From the NCBI GenBank assembly GCA_958296065.1, contig CATQHX010000036.1:1-64000 (forward strand): 64,000 nt of DNA, given 5' to 3'. A program made the translations under genes and the position numbers. Source of the stretch: Vicinamibacterales bacterium (GTDB lineage: Bacteria; Acidobacteriota; Vicinamibacteria; Vicinamibacterales; UBA8438). The notes under the pieces are model-generated. The model was not told where the DNA came from. It ran no database searches and saw only the letters and a list, made by a program, of their open reading frames with translations. Each line of letters opens with the position of its first letter. Position 1 is the stretch's first letter. Of the stretch, positions 28,442 to 36,565 are shown piece by piece.

Positions 28442-29167
28442 TCAAGGTGCCTCGCCGAGAACCTCAACGACCTCGGCGATCACCTACAGCGTTCCCTGGT
28501 CCGTGCCGGTCAGGACAATCGGCTCGAATTCAGGGTTCACGGGTGTGAGGGTGATCCTCGTGTGCTGCCACGAATCTTCCTCGGCCACCTTCTCGCTCTC
28601 GTAACGCTTTACGGTGTAGCGCTCGCCGCTCTCCGGATCGGCCGCGCCGCGCATCTGCACGAGCACCGTCTTGCCCTGGCGGGTACCCTCGACGGGCGCC
28701 GCGAAGAGGCAGTACGCGCCGTCCGGGATGGCCGGCTCCATGGACCTGCCGACCACCTGGGCGACGAACATGCCGGGGCGAAGACGGCGTCCGGTCTCGA
28801 CCGCGGCCCATGTGAAGTCCTCGTCGTCGACGTACTGGGGGTCGCTGAATGCGCCCGCGGCGGCCTTGAGGGAAACGAGCGGCACACAGGTCACGTAGCG
28901 TTCCTCCGGCTGGGACTCGACGAGCCGCAGGCGGGGCGGCAGCGGCTCCGCATAACCATTCGCCAGCAGTTCCCGATGCAGCACGCGCGGATCGACTTCG
29001 AAATCGGCGCGCCCGAGGCCGTTCTTGATGGCAACCTCCCAGAGCGAAGCAGCGCTGAAGACCGGATCTGTTCCCGGGGCCTCGATCAGCGCACGCGCAT
29101 CCTCCGACAACCTCTCCGGGAAACCGGACGCCCACAGCAGAACATGCGTGTCGAGGAGGAACTTCAC
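28442..29167 (-). pseudogene. Chimera: truncated VapC PIN domain joined to an S24 (LexA-like) peptidase domain, with premature TAG
   Basis: The frame from GTG 29167 gives 227 residues to a TAG at 28484-28486. Residues 1-75 are the first half of a VapC-type PIN domain (acidic D6 in [10 protein letters not shown]44 in SLWEVAIK); the second half with its later Asp residues is absent. From about residue 78 the protein is an S24 domain with Ser142 ([11 protein letters not shown]) and Lys187 ([10 protein letters not shown]), like the C-terminal tail of some helicase or restriction subunits. Beyond the TAG the same frame reads VIAEVVEVLGEAP and then TGA (28442), which fits the normal S24 tail with a CAG-to-TAG change. 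A GTGA overlap couples it to the antitoxin. Most likely a deletion scar, though both S24 catalytic residues survive. Confidence 0.75.
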
Positions 29168-29409
29168 TTGCCATCCTCGAACCGAGCTTCGATCTCGGCT
29201 GCCCCCATGCGGTCGAAGTCTTCGGGCACCGAGATTCTACCGGCCAGAAATCCGAGCCGGCGTGTCTCTCCGGACACCTGCGCCTCCACGGCAATGACTT
29301 TGACGACGGGCTTGCCGGCGCGCGTGATGATGAACGGGTTCCCCTCGGCAGCGGCATCGACGAGACTCGACAGATGGGTCTTGGCTTCGTGCATGTCAAC
29401 GGTCCGCAT
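29164..29409 (-). CDS. Phd/YefM-type antitoxin
   Basis: 81 residues, typical size. [20 protein letters not shown] is the classic Phd/YefM start (dimerisation and DNA binding), followed by [13 protein letters not shown]. The tail ([16 protein letters not shown]) is the part that wraps the PIN toxin in VapBC-like pairs. The next gene begins by GTGA overlap with a truncated VapC domain, so the intact antitoxin now faces a broken toxin. It may still repress its own promoter. Confidence 0.88.
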   Translation of the reverse strand: MRTVDMHEAKTHLSSLVDAAAEGNPFIITRAGKPVVKVIAVEAQVSGETRRLGFLAGRISVPEDFDRMGAAEIEARFEDGK

Positions 29410-29455
29410 GACTTCCCTCCATCCTTCGGGCTTTCCGGATGTCCCGTCACGGTCC

Positions 29456-30226
29456 TCAACCGCCAGGTGTCCAGTAAACGGCGGCGGCGATGAGGGCGGC
29501 GCGGCGTTCCTTGATCAGCGTGATGGTTCGTTCGGTTGCCGCATGTAGCTGATCAAGCTTTCGCGTTTCGCGGGCGAGTGCAACCATGATCGATCGCTGC
29601 TCGGTCAGCGGCGGAACTGGGATGCGCCAATTCTTGATGTGTTTTTGAGAGATCTTGACCATCGAGGCGCTCGTGTCACGCGCATCGCTTTCGATCTGAA
29701 CCCGGCCAACCGGCAGTACGAGGAAGGCCACAAGGAATCTCCCATCGATCGCATCAGTTCGAACGGCCAACCGATAAATTATGTCGGAAAGTATAAGCCT
29801 TGGCCTCGTTGTTTCGACGAAGCAGGCGTCGCCGACAAGCAGCGGCGTGTTCGACCGCGTTACGAGAATGTTGCCGGGTCGGATCTCGAGGTCGGCGCGA
29901 GGTTCGGTATCGGGCGGAAGTGTCTTGGCTGCCGATATTAGCCGCTCGAAGAAGCGAAGTCCCGTGTTCGCCGGAAGGCCCGCCGCGAACGCGCTAGCTG
30001 CAGCAGGTCTGACGCCGCCACAGTCTTGCCCATCGCCATGCGGTGCAGTGTACGGCACTCGATCGATTTGGTCGAATCCCTCCTCTCCCAACTCTCGCCA
30101 CGGGCGACATAGGATGGGGTCAGCCTGAGAAAGCGCATGCCGAAGTGGATTTTGTCGTTGGATCGGGCTGATCGGGCTGGCTTGCATGTTCGCCCAGTCG
30201 ACCACCGCGCGGTCGACCTTCGACAT
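29456..30226 (-). pseudogene. 3' remnant of a type I restriction specificity subunit (HsdS)
   Basis: From about residue 90 the frame reads like the second target-recognition domain and C-terminal conserved helix of HsdS: LEIRPGNILVTRSNTPLLVG, SASMVKISQKHIKNWRIPVP, PPLTEQRSIMVALARETRKL and TLIKERRAALIAAAV. The first ~88 codons give no recognisable homology and may be a frameshifted or foreign segment. A full HsdS is about 400 residues with two recognition domains, so only the 3' half remains. No hsdM or hsdR gene is nearby. It lies upstream of the antitoxin and PIN-S24 chimera on the same strand, consistent with the wreck of one R-M/TA operon. Confidence 0.7.
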
Positions 30227-30234
30227 CTACTTGG

Positions 30235-30345
30235 GTGGACACCGAAGGCGAGGGCCACTGGATTCGGGCGACGGTGAGCGCGGACGGGACGTTCACCGTC
30301 ACGAACGCCCGCAACGGCTTCAGCCGGACGTACACCGCACGCTGA
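30235..30345 (+). pseudogene. Possible 3' remnant of an MBL-fold hydrolase gene
   Basis: A 37-codon stretch ending in TGA at 30343-30345 reads WIRATVSADGTFTVTNARNG and then FSRTYTAR. This matches my memory of the C-terminal tail of ComEC-type metallo-beta-lactamase-fold proteins. No start or upstream domain is present; the bases before it belong to the opposite-strand HsdS remnant. It overlaps the end of the lipoate-ligase-like gene. I treat it as debris, with modest confidence because it is short. Confidence 0.4.
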
Positions 30346-31039
30346 CCGCGGGGAGCCGCCGGAGACGGCGCACGATTTCGTCGCGCGACAGCGGCGCGTT
30401 GGTCAGGAACTCGCGGTGGGTCCGCCACCCGCGCCAGGCCGGGCGGCGCGGCGGCTCCGGCAGCAGCGCGTCGATCAGGGCGAGGTCGAAGTCGTAGAGC
30501 AGCACCCCGTGGTGGAGGAGGGCGCCGCGCACTCGCCGCTGGGCGTGCCCGGCGAACTTCCGCCCGCGAATGGCGAGGTCGGTCGATCGGGTCGCGACGC
30601 CGTCGATGGCCAGGACGCCGGCCAGCCTGCCGAGCACCCACGCGTAGCTGCGCTCGACGTCGGCCAACCAGGGGCGGGCGCCGAGCGACAGAACCAGGGC
30701 AACGTTCAGGCATCCTGGACCGACAACGACCGCGCCACCGCCCGACTCCCGGTGCAGCAACGGGATTCTTCGGGCAGCACAGACCGGCAGGTGCACCCAC
30801 GCCTCGGGGTCGCCGTGCCGGGGCAGTATCACGGCAGCACACTCGGACTCCCAGATGAGCAGCTGCTCGCCCTCGTCCGGCGGGGCGGCCGGGCCGTCCC
30901 GCGGCGCCGACGTCCGACCGGGCGCTTCCGCACGCTGGGCAGTCCGTTGCATCACAGTGCGTTCCAGCCGGCGCAATGCCCCGTCTTCGAGCGCGAGCCC
31001 GCGCCCGGGTGGCAGCGACCCGTGATCTTCGACGTGCAT
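30320..31039 (-). CDS. Lipoate-protein ligase/octanoyltransferase-like (BPL/LplA/LipB fold)
   Basis: 239 residues from ATG 31039 (ATG 31090 also possible). Family motifs: RRIPLLHRESGGGAVVVGPG followed by CLNVALVL, and DLAIRGRKFAGHAQRRVRG with the conserved Lys that contacts the acyl-adenylate, then LLHHGVLLYDFDLALI. It lacks the C-terminal accessory domain of E. coli LplA, as do LipM/LipL-type enzymes. It would attach lipoyl or octanoyl groups to a carrier lysine. The divergent operon starts about 130 bases away and encodes a GcvH-like carrier, its obvious partner. The N-terminal ~60 residues are poorly conserved, so the start is uncertain. Confidence 0.78.
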   Translation of the reverse strand: MHVEDHGSLPPGRGLALEDGALRRLERTVMQRTAQRAEAPGRTSAPRDGPAAPPDEGEQLLIWESECAAVILPRHGDPEAWVHLPVCAARRIPLLHRESGGGAVVVGPGCLNVALVLSLGARPWLADVERSYAWVLGRLAGVLAIDGVATRSTDLAIRGRKFAGHAQRRVRGALLHHGVLLYDFDLALIDALLPEPPRRPAWRGWRTHREFLTNAPLSRDEIVRRLRRLPAVSVRCTSG

Positions 31040-31149
31040 GGAATTGCGCGGCTCTCGCGATGGCGCCCGGGCGCTCGCAGTCGGTCGCATCGCCGCGAAC
31101 GGGCGTGGTTCGGCGGCCGGGTGGCGGTAGCTTGCGCCAGCGTTCCAGG

Positions 31150-31155
31150 TACAAT
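31150..31155 (+). promoter_or_regulatory. Possible -10 element for the cysteine desulfurase operon
   Basis: TACAAT lies 11 bases before the GTG at 31167, in the space between this operon and the divergent ligase gene. No good -35 box sits 16-18 bases upstream (TTGCGC is only 12 away), so the call is weak. If real, the leader would be nearly absent. Confidence 0.25.
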
Positions 31156-31166
31156 TCCTGTCCACC

Positions 31167-32342
31167 GTGCCATCACCTGAACGCTCCGGGCCAGTGTATC
31201 TGGACTGCGCGGCCACCTGCCCCATCGACCCCCGCGTGCAGACCGAGTTGCGCCGCTTCAGCGAGGTGGACTTCGGCAACGCCGGGAGCCGCACCCACGT
31301 CCGCGGGCAGGTCGCGCGACAGGCGGTGGAGCGCGCGCGCGCACACGTGGCGCGGGTGGCCGGTGTGCGCCGCAACGAGGTGGTCTTCACGAGCGGCGCC
31401 ACCGAGTCGAACAACCTGGCGATCCTCGGCCTGGAATCCCGCGGCCGCGACGCGGGGCGCACGCACCTGGTCAGCACGACGATCGAGCACCACGCCGTGC
31501 TGGAGCCGCTGCGGGCGCTCGCCATGCGCGGATTCGACCTGACCCTGGTGGATCCCGAACCGGGCGGCTGGGTCGACGCCGACCGGGTGGCTGACGCGGT
31601 GCGACCCGACACGCTGCTCGTCTCGGTGATGCAGGTCAACAACGAGACCGGCATCCAGCAGCCGATCGGTGCAATAGCCGACCGCCTCGCCGGGTCGCAA
31701 TCGTTCCTGCACGTCGACGCGGCACAAGGCTTCGGCAAGGCACTCGACGCGCTCCGGCATCCCCGGGTCGACCTGATCAGCGTGAGCGGGCACAAGATCT
31801 GCGGCCCCAAGGGCACCGGTGCCCTGCTCGTCCGACATCGGGACGGCGCGCGCCCGCCTCTGACGCCCCTGCTCTACGGCGGCGGGCAAGAGCTGGGACT
31901 GCGGCCGGGCACACTGCCGGTCGCCCTGATCGCTGCGTTTGGCAAGGCGGCCGAGCTGGCCGTCGAGGAGCACGCCGCACGCCTTGCAACGGCGACGACG
32001 TTTCAGCAGCGCCTGCTCACGGGACTGGCGCCGCTCGCCCCGCGCTTGCACGGCGACCCCGGCCGCCGGCTGCCGTACATCCTGAACCTCTCGATTCCCG
32101 GTTGGGACAAGGAGACGCTCATCGAGGCCTGGGCCGATCTGGTCGCCATCTCGGACGGCGCCGCCTGCACCTCGCAGTCCTATACCTGCAGCCACGTGCT
32201 GGCGGCGATGGGGTTGGATCCAGAGGACGAATCCGGCGCCGTACGGCTCTCGTGGTGTCATCTGTCGGAGGTACCGGACGTCGAGGCGATGACAGGCGCG
32301 CTGCTTGCAGGTTCGGTTCCGGAAGCGCCACGGCCATCATGA
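31167..32342 (+). CDS. Cysteine desulfurase (IscS/DndA-like)
   Basis: 391 residues from GTG 31167. The PLP Lys is K210 in SVSGHKICGPKG and the persulfide-forming Cys is C334 in DGAACTSQSYTCSHVL. Early blocks VYLDCAATCPIDP and FTSGATESNNLAILG are typical of class V desulfurases. The enzyme takes sulfur from L-cysteine and passes it as persulfide. The CTSQSYTCSHVLAAMGL tail with a terminal SWCHL recalls DndA of DNA phosphorothioation, but no dndBCDE genes are present. It heads a chain of overlapping genes, joined to the lipoyl carrier gene by ATGA, so sulfur delivery to a lipoyl or Fe-S step is a reasonable inference. Confidence 0.85.
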   Translation: MPSPERSGPVYLDCAATCPIDPRVQTELRRFSEVDFGNAGSRTHVRGQVARQAVERARAHVARVAGVRRNEVVFTSGATESNNLAILGLESRGRDAGRTHLVSTTIEHHAVLEPLRALAMRGFDLTLVDPEPGGWVDADRVADAVRPDTLLVSVMQVNNETGIQQPIGAIADRLAGSQSFLHVDAAQGFGKALDALRHPRVDLISVSGHKICGPKGTGALLVRHRDGARPPLTPLLYGGGQELGLRPGTLPVALIAAFGKAAELAVEEHAARLATATTFQQRLLTGLAPLAPRLHGDPGRRLPYILNLSIPGWDKETLIEAWADLVAISDGAACTSQSYTCSHVLAAMGLDPEDESGAVRLSWCHLSEVPDVEAMTGALLAGSVPEAPRPS

Positions 32343-32818
32343 CGACGCCGCCCGCGACCCGCTTCATCCGCTACAAGCGCTCCCGGTTCGCCACGCGGCT
32401 CCCGGTCGACCACCGCTACACGCGGTCGCACTACTGGCTGGACCGGGACGACTCGGGGCGCTGGCGGATCGGATTGACGACCTTCGCCACCCGCATGCTG
32501 GGCGACCTAGTAGAATGCACGTTTGCGGTAGGGTCGGGCGACCTGGTGGAGGTCGGCCAGCCGATCGGCTCGATCGAGGGATTCAAGGCGATCTCCGACA
32601 TCTACGCGGTGGCTTCGGGCCGCTTCGTGGGGGCCAACGAAGCTCTGGATACCGACATCACGTTGGTCGAATCGGCGCCGTACGGGGACGGATGGCTCTA
32701 CGTCGTGGACGGAACGGCGGACCCGGAGAACCTCGACGTCGGCGAGTACGTGCACGTGCTCGACGCCACGGTCGACCGCATGCTGGCGAGCCGCCGCGAG
32801 GGAGACAAGGATGGCTGA
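32339..32818 (+). CDS. GcvH-like lipoyl carrier protein
   Basis: 159 residues. The lipoyl hairpin is visible as IGSIEGFKAISDIYAVASGR, with the modifiable Lys at 83, and the rest follows glycine-cleavage H protein (HYWLDRDDSGRWRIGLTTFA near 31-50). It starts by ATGA overlap with the desulfurase and overlaps the next gene by 8 bases. No glycine-cleavage P, T or L genes are nearby, so it is probably a dedicated carrier like LbpA-type proteins of sulfur metabolism rather than part of glycine cleavage. The divergent LplA-like gene probably modifies it. Confidence 0.85.
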   Translation: MTTPPATRFIRYKRSRFATRLPVDHRYTRSHYWLDRDDSGRWRIGLTTFATRMLGDLVECTFAVGSGDLVEVGQPIGSIEGFKAISDIYAVASGRFVGANEALDTDITLVESAPYGDGWLYVVDGTADPENLDVGEYVHVLDATVDRMLASRREGDKDG

Positions 32819-33959
32819 CCTCGGACCGGAATCGAAGACACGGGGATCGGACGAAGCGCGTGCCCGCTACGTCATGGTCGGCGGCTTCCTCGGGGCCGGC
32901 AAGACGACGGCCATCATCAGGCTTGCGCGGTTTCTGACCGATCGGGGCCGGCGCGTCGGACTGATCACCAACGATCAGAGCGTCGGCCTCGTCGACACGA
33001 CCCTCGCCCGCTCGCAGGGATTCCCGGTGGAGGAGATCACCGGCGGCTGCTTCTGCTGCCGGTTCAACACGTTGATGGACGCGGCGGATCGACTAAACGC
33101 CGAGGCGCGGCCCGACGTCTTCATTGCCGAGCCGGTCGGGAGCTGCACCGACCTGCGGGCCGCGGTCAGCTATCCTTTGCGGCGGATGTACGGGGACGCT
33201 TTCGAGATCGCGCCGCTGAGCGTGCTCGTCGATCCGATTCGGGCAATGCGGGTGCTCGGCATCGAGGCGGGCCGGTCGTTCTCCAAGAAGGTGCTGTACG
33301 TCTACGACCGGCAGCTCGCCGAGGCCGACGTCATCGTGGTGAACAAGGTCGACCTGCTCGACGAGGCGCGCCTGGAAGGACTGCGGGAGGCGCTGGCGAC
33401 CCGGTATCCCCAGGCTGACGTGCTCGCCATGTCGGCCCGCGAGGGAGACGGAGCGGCGTCCTGGTTCGAGCGGGTGACGCGCGGGGCAATGGGTCTCGGG
33501 GCGGCGCCGGACGTCGACTACGCAGTGTACGCCGAAGGCGAGGCGCTGCTCGGCTGGCTGAACGCGACGGTGCTCGTCGCTAGCGACGAGCCGTTCGACG
33601 GCAATAGGCTGCTGCGCGACCTCGCCGGACACATGGCGGACGCCATCGGCACGGCCGAGATCGCACACCTGAAGATGACGCTGACGGCGGAGGAGCTGCC
33701 GTCGGACATCGCCGTGCTCAACCTGGTCGCGGGCGACCGTAGCGCGGAGATGGCCCACACGCTGAAGGCGCCGGTCGACGCGGGCGAGCTGATCGTCAAC
33801 CTGCGGGCCGAGGAAGACCCGCAGCGCCTGCACGACGCGGCCCTTGCGGCCCTCGCGGCGTGGGAGCAGGGCGGCGACGGCCGCCGGGCCGCCATCGACC
33901 ACATCGAGCATTTTCGGCCGGCCAAGCCGACTCCGACCTATCGACTGGCGACGGCGTGA
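32811..33959 (+). CDS. COG0523/CobW-family G3E GTPase
   Basis: 382 residues. Walker A is GGFLGAGKTT (24-33), the metal-binding CxCC motif is C80-F-C82-C83 in TGGCFCCRF, and the guanine specificity motif is VNKVDLL. These GTPases deliver metals (Zn, Co, Ni) or help metal-centre maturation. A C-terminal ~120-residue extension lacks His-rich stretches. Sitting between the lipoyl carrier and Fe-S proteins, it may insert a metal into one of the neighbouring enzymes; that role is inferred. It overlaps the next gene by one base (TGATG). Confidence 0.88.
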   Translation: MADLGPESKTRGSDEARARYVMVGGFLGAGKTTAIIRLARFLTDRGRRVGLITNDQSVGLVDTTLARSQGFPVEEITGGCFCCRFNTLMDAADRLNAEARPDVFIAEPVGSCTDLRAAVSYPLRRMYGDAFEIAPLSVLVDPIRAMRVLGIEAGRSFSKKVLYVYDRQLAEADVIVVNKVDLLDEARLEGLREALATRYPQADVLAMSAREGDGAASWFERVTRGAMGLGAAPDVDYAVYAEGEALLGWLNATVLVASDEPFDGNRLLRDLAGHMADAIGTAEIAHLKMTLTAEELPSDIAVLNLVAGDRSAEMAHTLKAPVDAGELIVNLRAEEDPQRLHDAALAALAAWEQGGDGRRAAIDHIEHFRPAKPTPTYRLATA

Positions 33960-34417
33960 TGAGCGAGAACGAGGCATCGACGATGGCGGCCCCGAACCTG
34001 AACCTGGTCTACTGCCGTTGCGCCTACGCACGGGTGGTGCCGCGCCAAGTGAAGGACGGCGTTCTCGAGGCGCTGTCGGCCTCCGGCGTCGACTTCGACG
34101 CGGTGCCCGACCTGTGCGAGATGTCGGCGCGCAGGGACCCGCGGCTGGCGGAGATCGCCGGGGGCAAGGCCGTGACCATCGCCGCCTGCTATCCGCGGGC
34201 CGTGCGGTGGCTGTTCTCGTCGGCCGGATCGCCCCTGGACCAGGAACGGGTCACCATTCTCAACATGCGCGAAGAAACCGCCGAAGCGGTGGCTGCTTCG
34301 ATGCTGGCGCCCGACGGGGACGGCGCTACAGCCGCCGATCCGGACACGGACGCCGCGGGCGATAGCGACCCGCAAGCGAACGGGTATACCGGGGACGGCG
34401 ACGGAGGCGAACGATGA
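33959..34417 (+). CDS. Small four-Cys protein, possible redox or Fe-S partner
   Basis: 152 residues. Four cysteines are placed as C19-x-C21 (LVYCRCAYARV), C53 (VPDLCEMSARR) and C77 (TIAACYPRAV), followed by a basic helix and NMREETAEAV. This recalls pieces of HdrA- or hydrogenase-associated Fe-S subunits, but I cannot assign a family with confidence. The last ~45 residues are a disordered Asp/Gly/Ala tail. It is bonded by overlap to the GTPase before it and, by ATGA, to the ferredoxin after it, so co-translation is likely. A cluster ligand or thiol-relay role is inferred. Confidence 0.6.
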   Translation: MSENEASTMAAPNLNLVYCRCAYARVVPRQVKDGVLEALSASGVDFDAVPDLCEMSARRDPRLAEIAGGKAVTIAACYPRAVRWLFSSAGSPLDQERVTILNMREETAEAVAASMLAPDGDGATAADPDTDAAGDSDPQANGYTGDGDGGER

Positions 34418-35298
34418 GCCGCACCAGCACCCTGTCACTCCCCGTGCTGCGGGTGGCGCTGTACGAGGGGCGCGGCGCCGAGCCGCTGGACGGCGCCCAC
34501 CGCTTCGCCCTGATGCAGACGCTGCTCGACAAGGGCTATCGGGTGACGCGGGTCGCGTCCGGCGGCGCCGCCGCCGCGGCCCGCGCCGACGACGGCAACT
34601 CGCTGGCGGTGCTCGGCCGCTTCACCGAGCGCCAGCCGGCCGAAGCGGTCGGGGCCGAATCCGGCGGCCGGGTCTGGTTCCGCAACATCGGCGCCGAAAC
34701 GCCCGATGGGGTGGCGGCGCTGGTCGATGCCATCCGCGCCGATTCCGAGGTCCACGAGCCCGGCAAGTGGAAGCCGTGGTTTCCGGTCATCGACTTCGAC
34801 CGCTGCACGAACTGCATGCAGTGCCTGAGCTTCTGCCTCTTCGACGTCTACGGGGTCTCGAAGGGCGGCCAGATCCAGGTCCAGAACCACGACAACTGCA
34901 AGACCGACTGCCCCGCGTGCTCGCGGGTCTGCCCCGAGGTCGCCATCCTGTTTCCGAAGTACCGCCACGGGCCGATCCACGGCGGCGAGATCCAGGCCGA
35001 CGACGTGCGCCGGGAGGCGATGAAGGTCGACATCTCGGCCCTGCTCGGCGGCGACATCTACGCTGCGCTGCGCGACCGGAGCACGAAGGCGAAGTCGCGC
35101 TTCTCGAAGGAGCGGGACGAGGAGCGGGCGCTGAAGGAACGCCAGAAGTGCCTGGTCAAGCTGCAGCAGAATCTCGACATCCCGGCCGAGGTACTGGCGG
35201 GCCTGCCGACCCTCGACGAGATACAGGCCAAGGCCGAGGCCGCCAAGGTCCGCGCCCAGGCCGCCGTCGACGCCGCCGCGGCGCGGCAGGAGGGCTGA
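34414..35298 (+). CDS. Ferredoxin-type protein with two 4Fe-4S motifs
   Basis: 294 residues. Residues 1-115 form an alpha/beta domain without recognised motifs. Two cysteine sets follow: C131-x2-C134-x2-C137-x3-C141 and C162-x3-C166-x2-C169-x3-C173, the last Cys of each being followed by Leu or Pro as in 2[4Fe-4S] ferredoxins (the second has irregular spacing). A long Lys/Glu/Ala-rich helical tail runs from ~200 to the end. It probably feeds electrons to the radical SAM enzyme encoded next, in the cytoplasm. No membrane segment is visible. Confidence 0.8.
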   Translation: MSRTSTLSLPVLRVALYEGRGAEPLDGAHRFALMQTLLDKGYRVTRVASGGAAAAARADDGNSLAVLGRFTERQPAEAVGAESGGRVWFRNIGAETPDGVAALVDAIRADSEVHEPGKWKPWFPVIDFDRCTNCMQCLSFCLFDVYGVSKGGQIQVQNHDNCKTDCPACSRVCPEVAILFPKYRHGPIHGGEIQADDVRREAMKVDISALLGGDIYAALRDRSTKAKSRFSKERDEERALKERQKCLVKLQQNLDIPAEVLAGLPTLDEIQAKAEAAKVRAQAAVDAAAARQEG

Positions 35299-35302
35299 CG
35301 AC

Positions 35303-36496
35303 GTGGTAATGGAATTGGCCAGACGGATGCTCACCGAGCCGGACCCGCGCGCATTGCGCAAGCTCGTCTGGAACATGGGCGTCAAGGGCGTCCGCTCGGT
35401 CCAGCTCTACAAGCAGCGGCTGAAGCGGGGCGAGCACTTTCCGCCGTTCCTCTTCATCTCGGTGATCTCGGGCTGCCAGTTGCGTTGCCAGGGATGCTGG
35501 GTGGACGTCGAGGCACAGAGCCGGAAGATCGAGATCGACGAGCTGAACCGCATCGTCGGGGACGCCAAGCGGCACGGCAACAGCTACTTCGGCATCCTGG
35601 GGGGCGAGCCGCTCCTCCATCCGGACCTGTTCGACCTGTTCGCCGCGCACCAGGACTGCTACTTCCAGCTCTTCACCAACGGGCACCTGATCGACGACGC
35701 GCGGGCGGCCGAGCTGCGCCGGCTCGGCAACGTCACGCCGCTCGTGAGCATCGAGGGCACGTCGGTGGTGAGCGACGAGCGCCGCGGCCGGAGCGACGTC
35801 CTCGACAAGTCGCTGGCCGGACTGGAAGCCTGCACCCGCAACCGCCTCGTCACCGGCGTGGCCACGAGCGTCTGCAAGACCAACATCGACGACCTGGTTC
35901 AGGAATCGTGGCTGCGCCGGCTCATCGGCATGGGCGTGCACTATGCCTGGTTCCACACCTACCGCGTCATCGGGCCGAACCCGACGGAGGAGATCGCCCT
36001 GACGCCGGAGGAGGTGCTCCGGGTGCGCCGGTTCATCGTCCGCATGCGGGCGAAGCTGCCGATCGCCATCGTGGACGCGTACTGGGACGACGAGGGCCAG
36101 GCCCTCTGCCCGATGGCGACCGGGGTGAGCCACCACATCAGCCCGTACGGGGACATCGAGCCGTGCCCGATCATCCAGTTCGCGACCGAAACGGTCTATG
36201 ATCGGCCGAGCGTCTACGAGACCATGACGAACTCGTCGTTCCTCAAGGACTTCCGGGAGACCGCGGCGCAAACCACGCGGGGCTGCATCGTGCTGGAGCG
36301 GCCCGATCTGGTGCGCGAGCTCGTGGAGCGGCACGGAGCCCGGGACACCACGCAGCGGCAGACGGCGTCCGCGGAGCTGGCGCAGCTCACCGGCCGCAGC
36401 AGCCAGCACAACCCCGGGAACGAGATCCCCGAGGAGCACTGGGCCTACGCCTTCGCCAAGAAGCACTGGTTCTTCGGTTTCGGGGCGTACAGCTAG
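35303..36496 (+). CDS. Radical SAM enzyme
   Basis: 397 residues. The cluster motif is C58-x3-C62-x2-C65 (ISGCQLRCQGCW), followed by the SAM-binding GGEPLLH (residues near 96) and a TIM-barrel pattern. Extra cysteines lie in ALCPMATG, IEPCPIIQF and TRGCIVLE, hinting at an auxiliary cluster. GTG at 35303 has GGAGG 9 bases ahead. It follows the ferredoxin by 4 bases. The chemistry is unknown; HpnH-type hopanoid enzymes and lipoyl-synthase-like enzymes are both conceivable given the neighbours. Confidence 0.85.
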   Translation: MVMELARRMLTEPDPRALRKLVWNMGVKGVRSVQLYKQRLKRGEHFPPFLFISVISGCQLRCQGCWVDVEAQSRKIEIDELNRIVGDAKRHGNSYFGILGGEPLLHPDLFDLFAAHQDCYFQLFTNGHLIDDARAAELRRLGNVTPLVSIEGTSVVSDERRGRSDVLDKSLAGLEACTRNRLVTGVATSVCKTNIDDLVQESWLRRLIGMGVHYAWFHTYRVIGPNPTEEIALTPEEVLRVRRFIVRMRAKLPIAIVDAYWDDEGQALCPMATGVSHHISPYGDIEPCPIIQFATETVYDRPSVYETMTNSSFLKDFRETAAQTTRGCIVLERPDLVRELVERHGARDTTQRQTASAELAQLTGRSSQHNPGNEIPEEHWAYAFAKKHWFFGFGAYS

Positions 36497-36565
36497 CGGC
36501 CGACAAGTTCCGCGGCCGGACGAACCAACAAGCGAGAACGCTGAACATAGACGGAAGAGATTCCT

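Noticed and set aside
31167..32342. A DNA phosphorothioation (Dnd) system
   Set aside because: Only the desulfurase resembles it; dndB, C, D and E are not found in the window.
32339..32818. Assigning the lipoyl carrier to the glycine cleavage system
   Set aside because: No gcvP, gcvT or lipoamide dehydrogenase gene is present and the neighbours are sulfur, metal and radical SAM genes.
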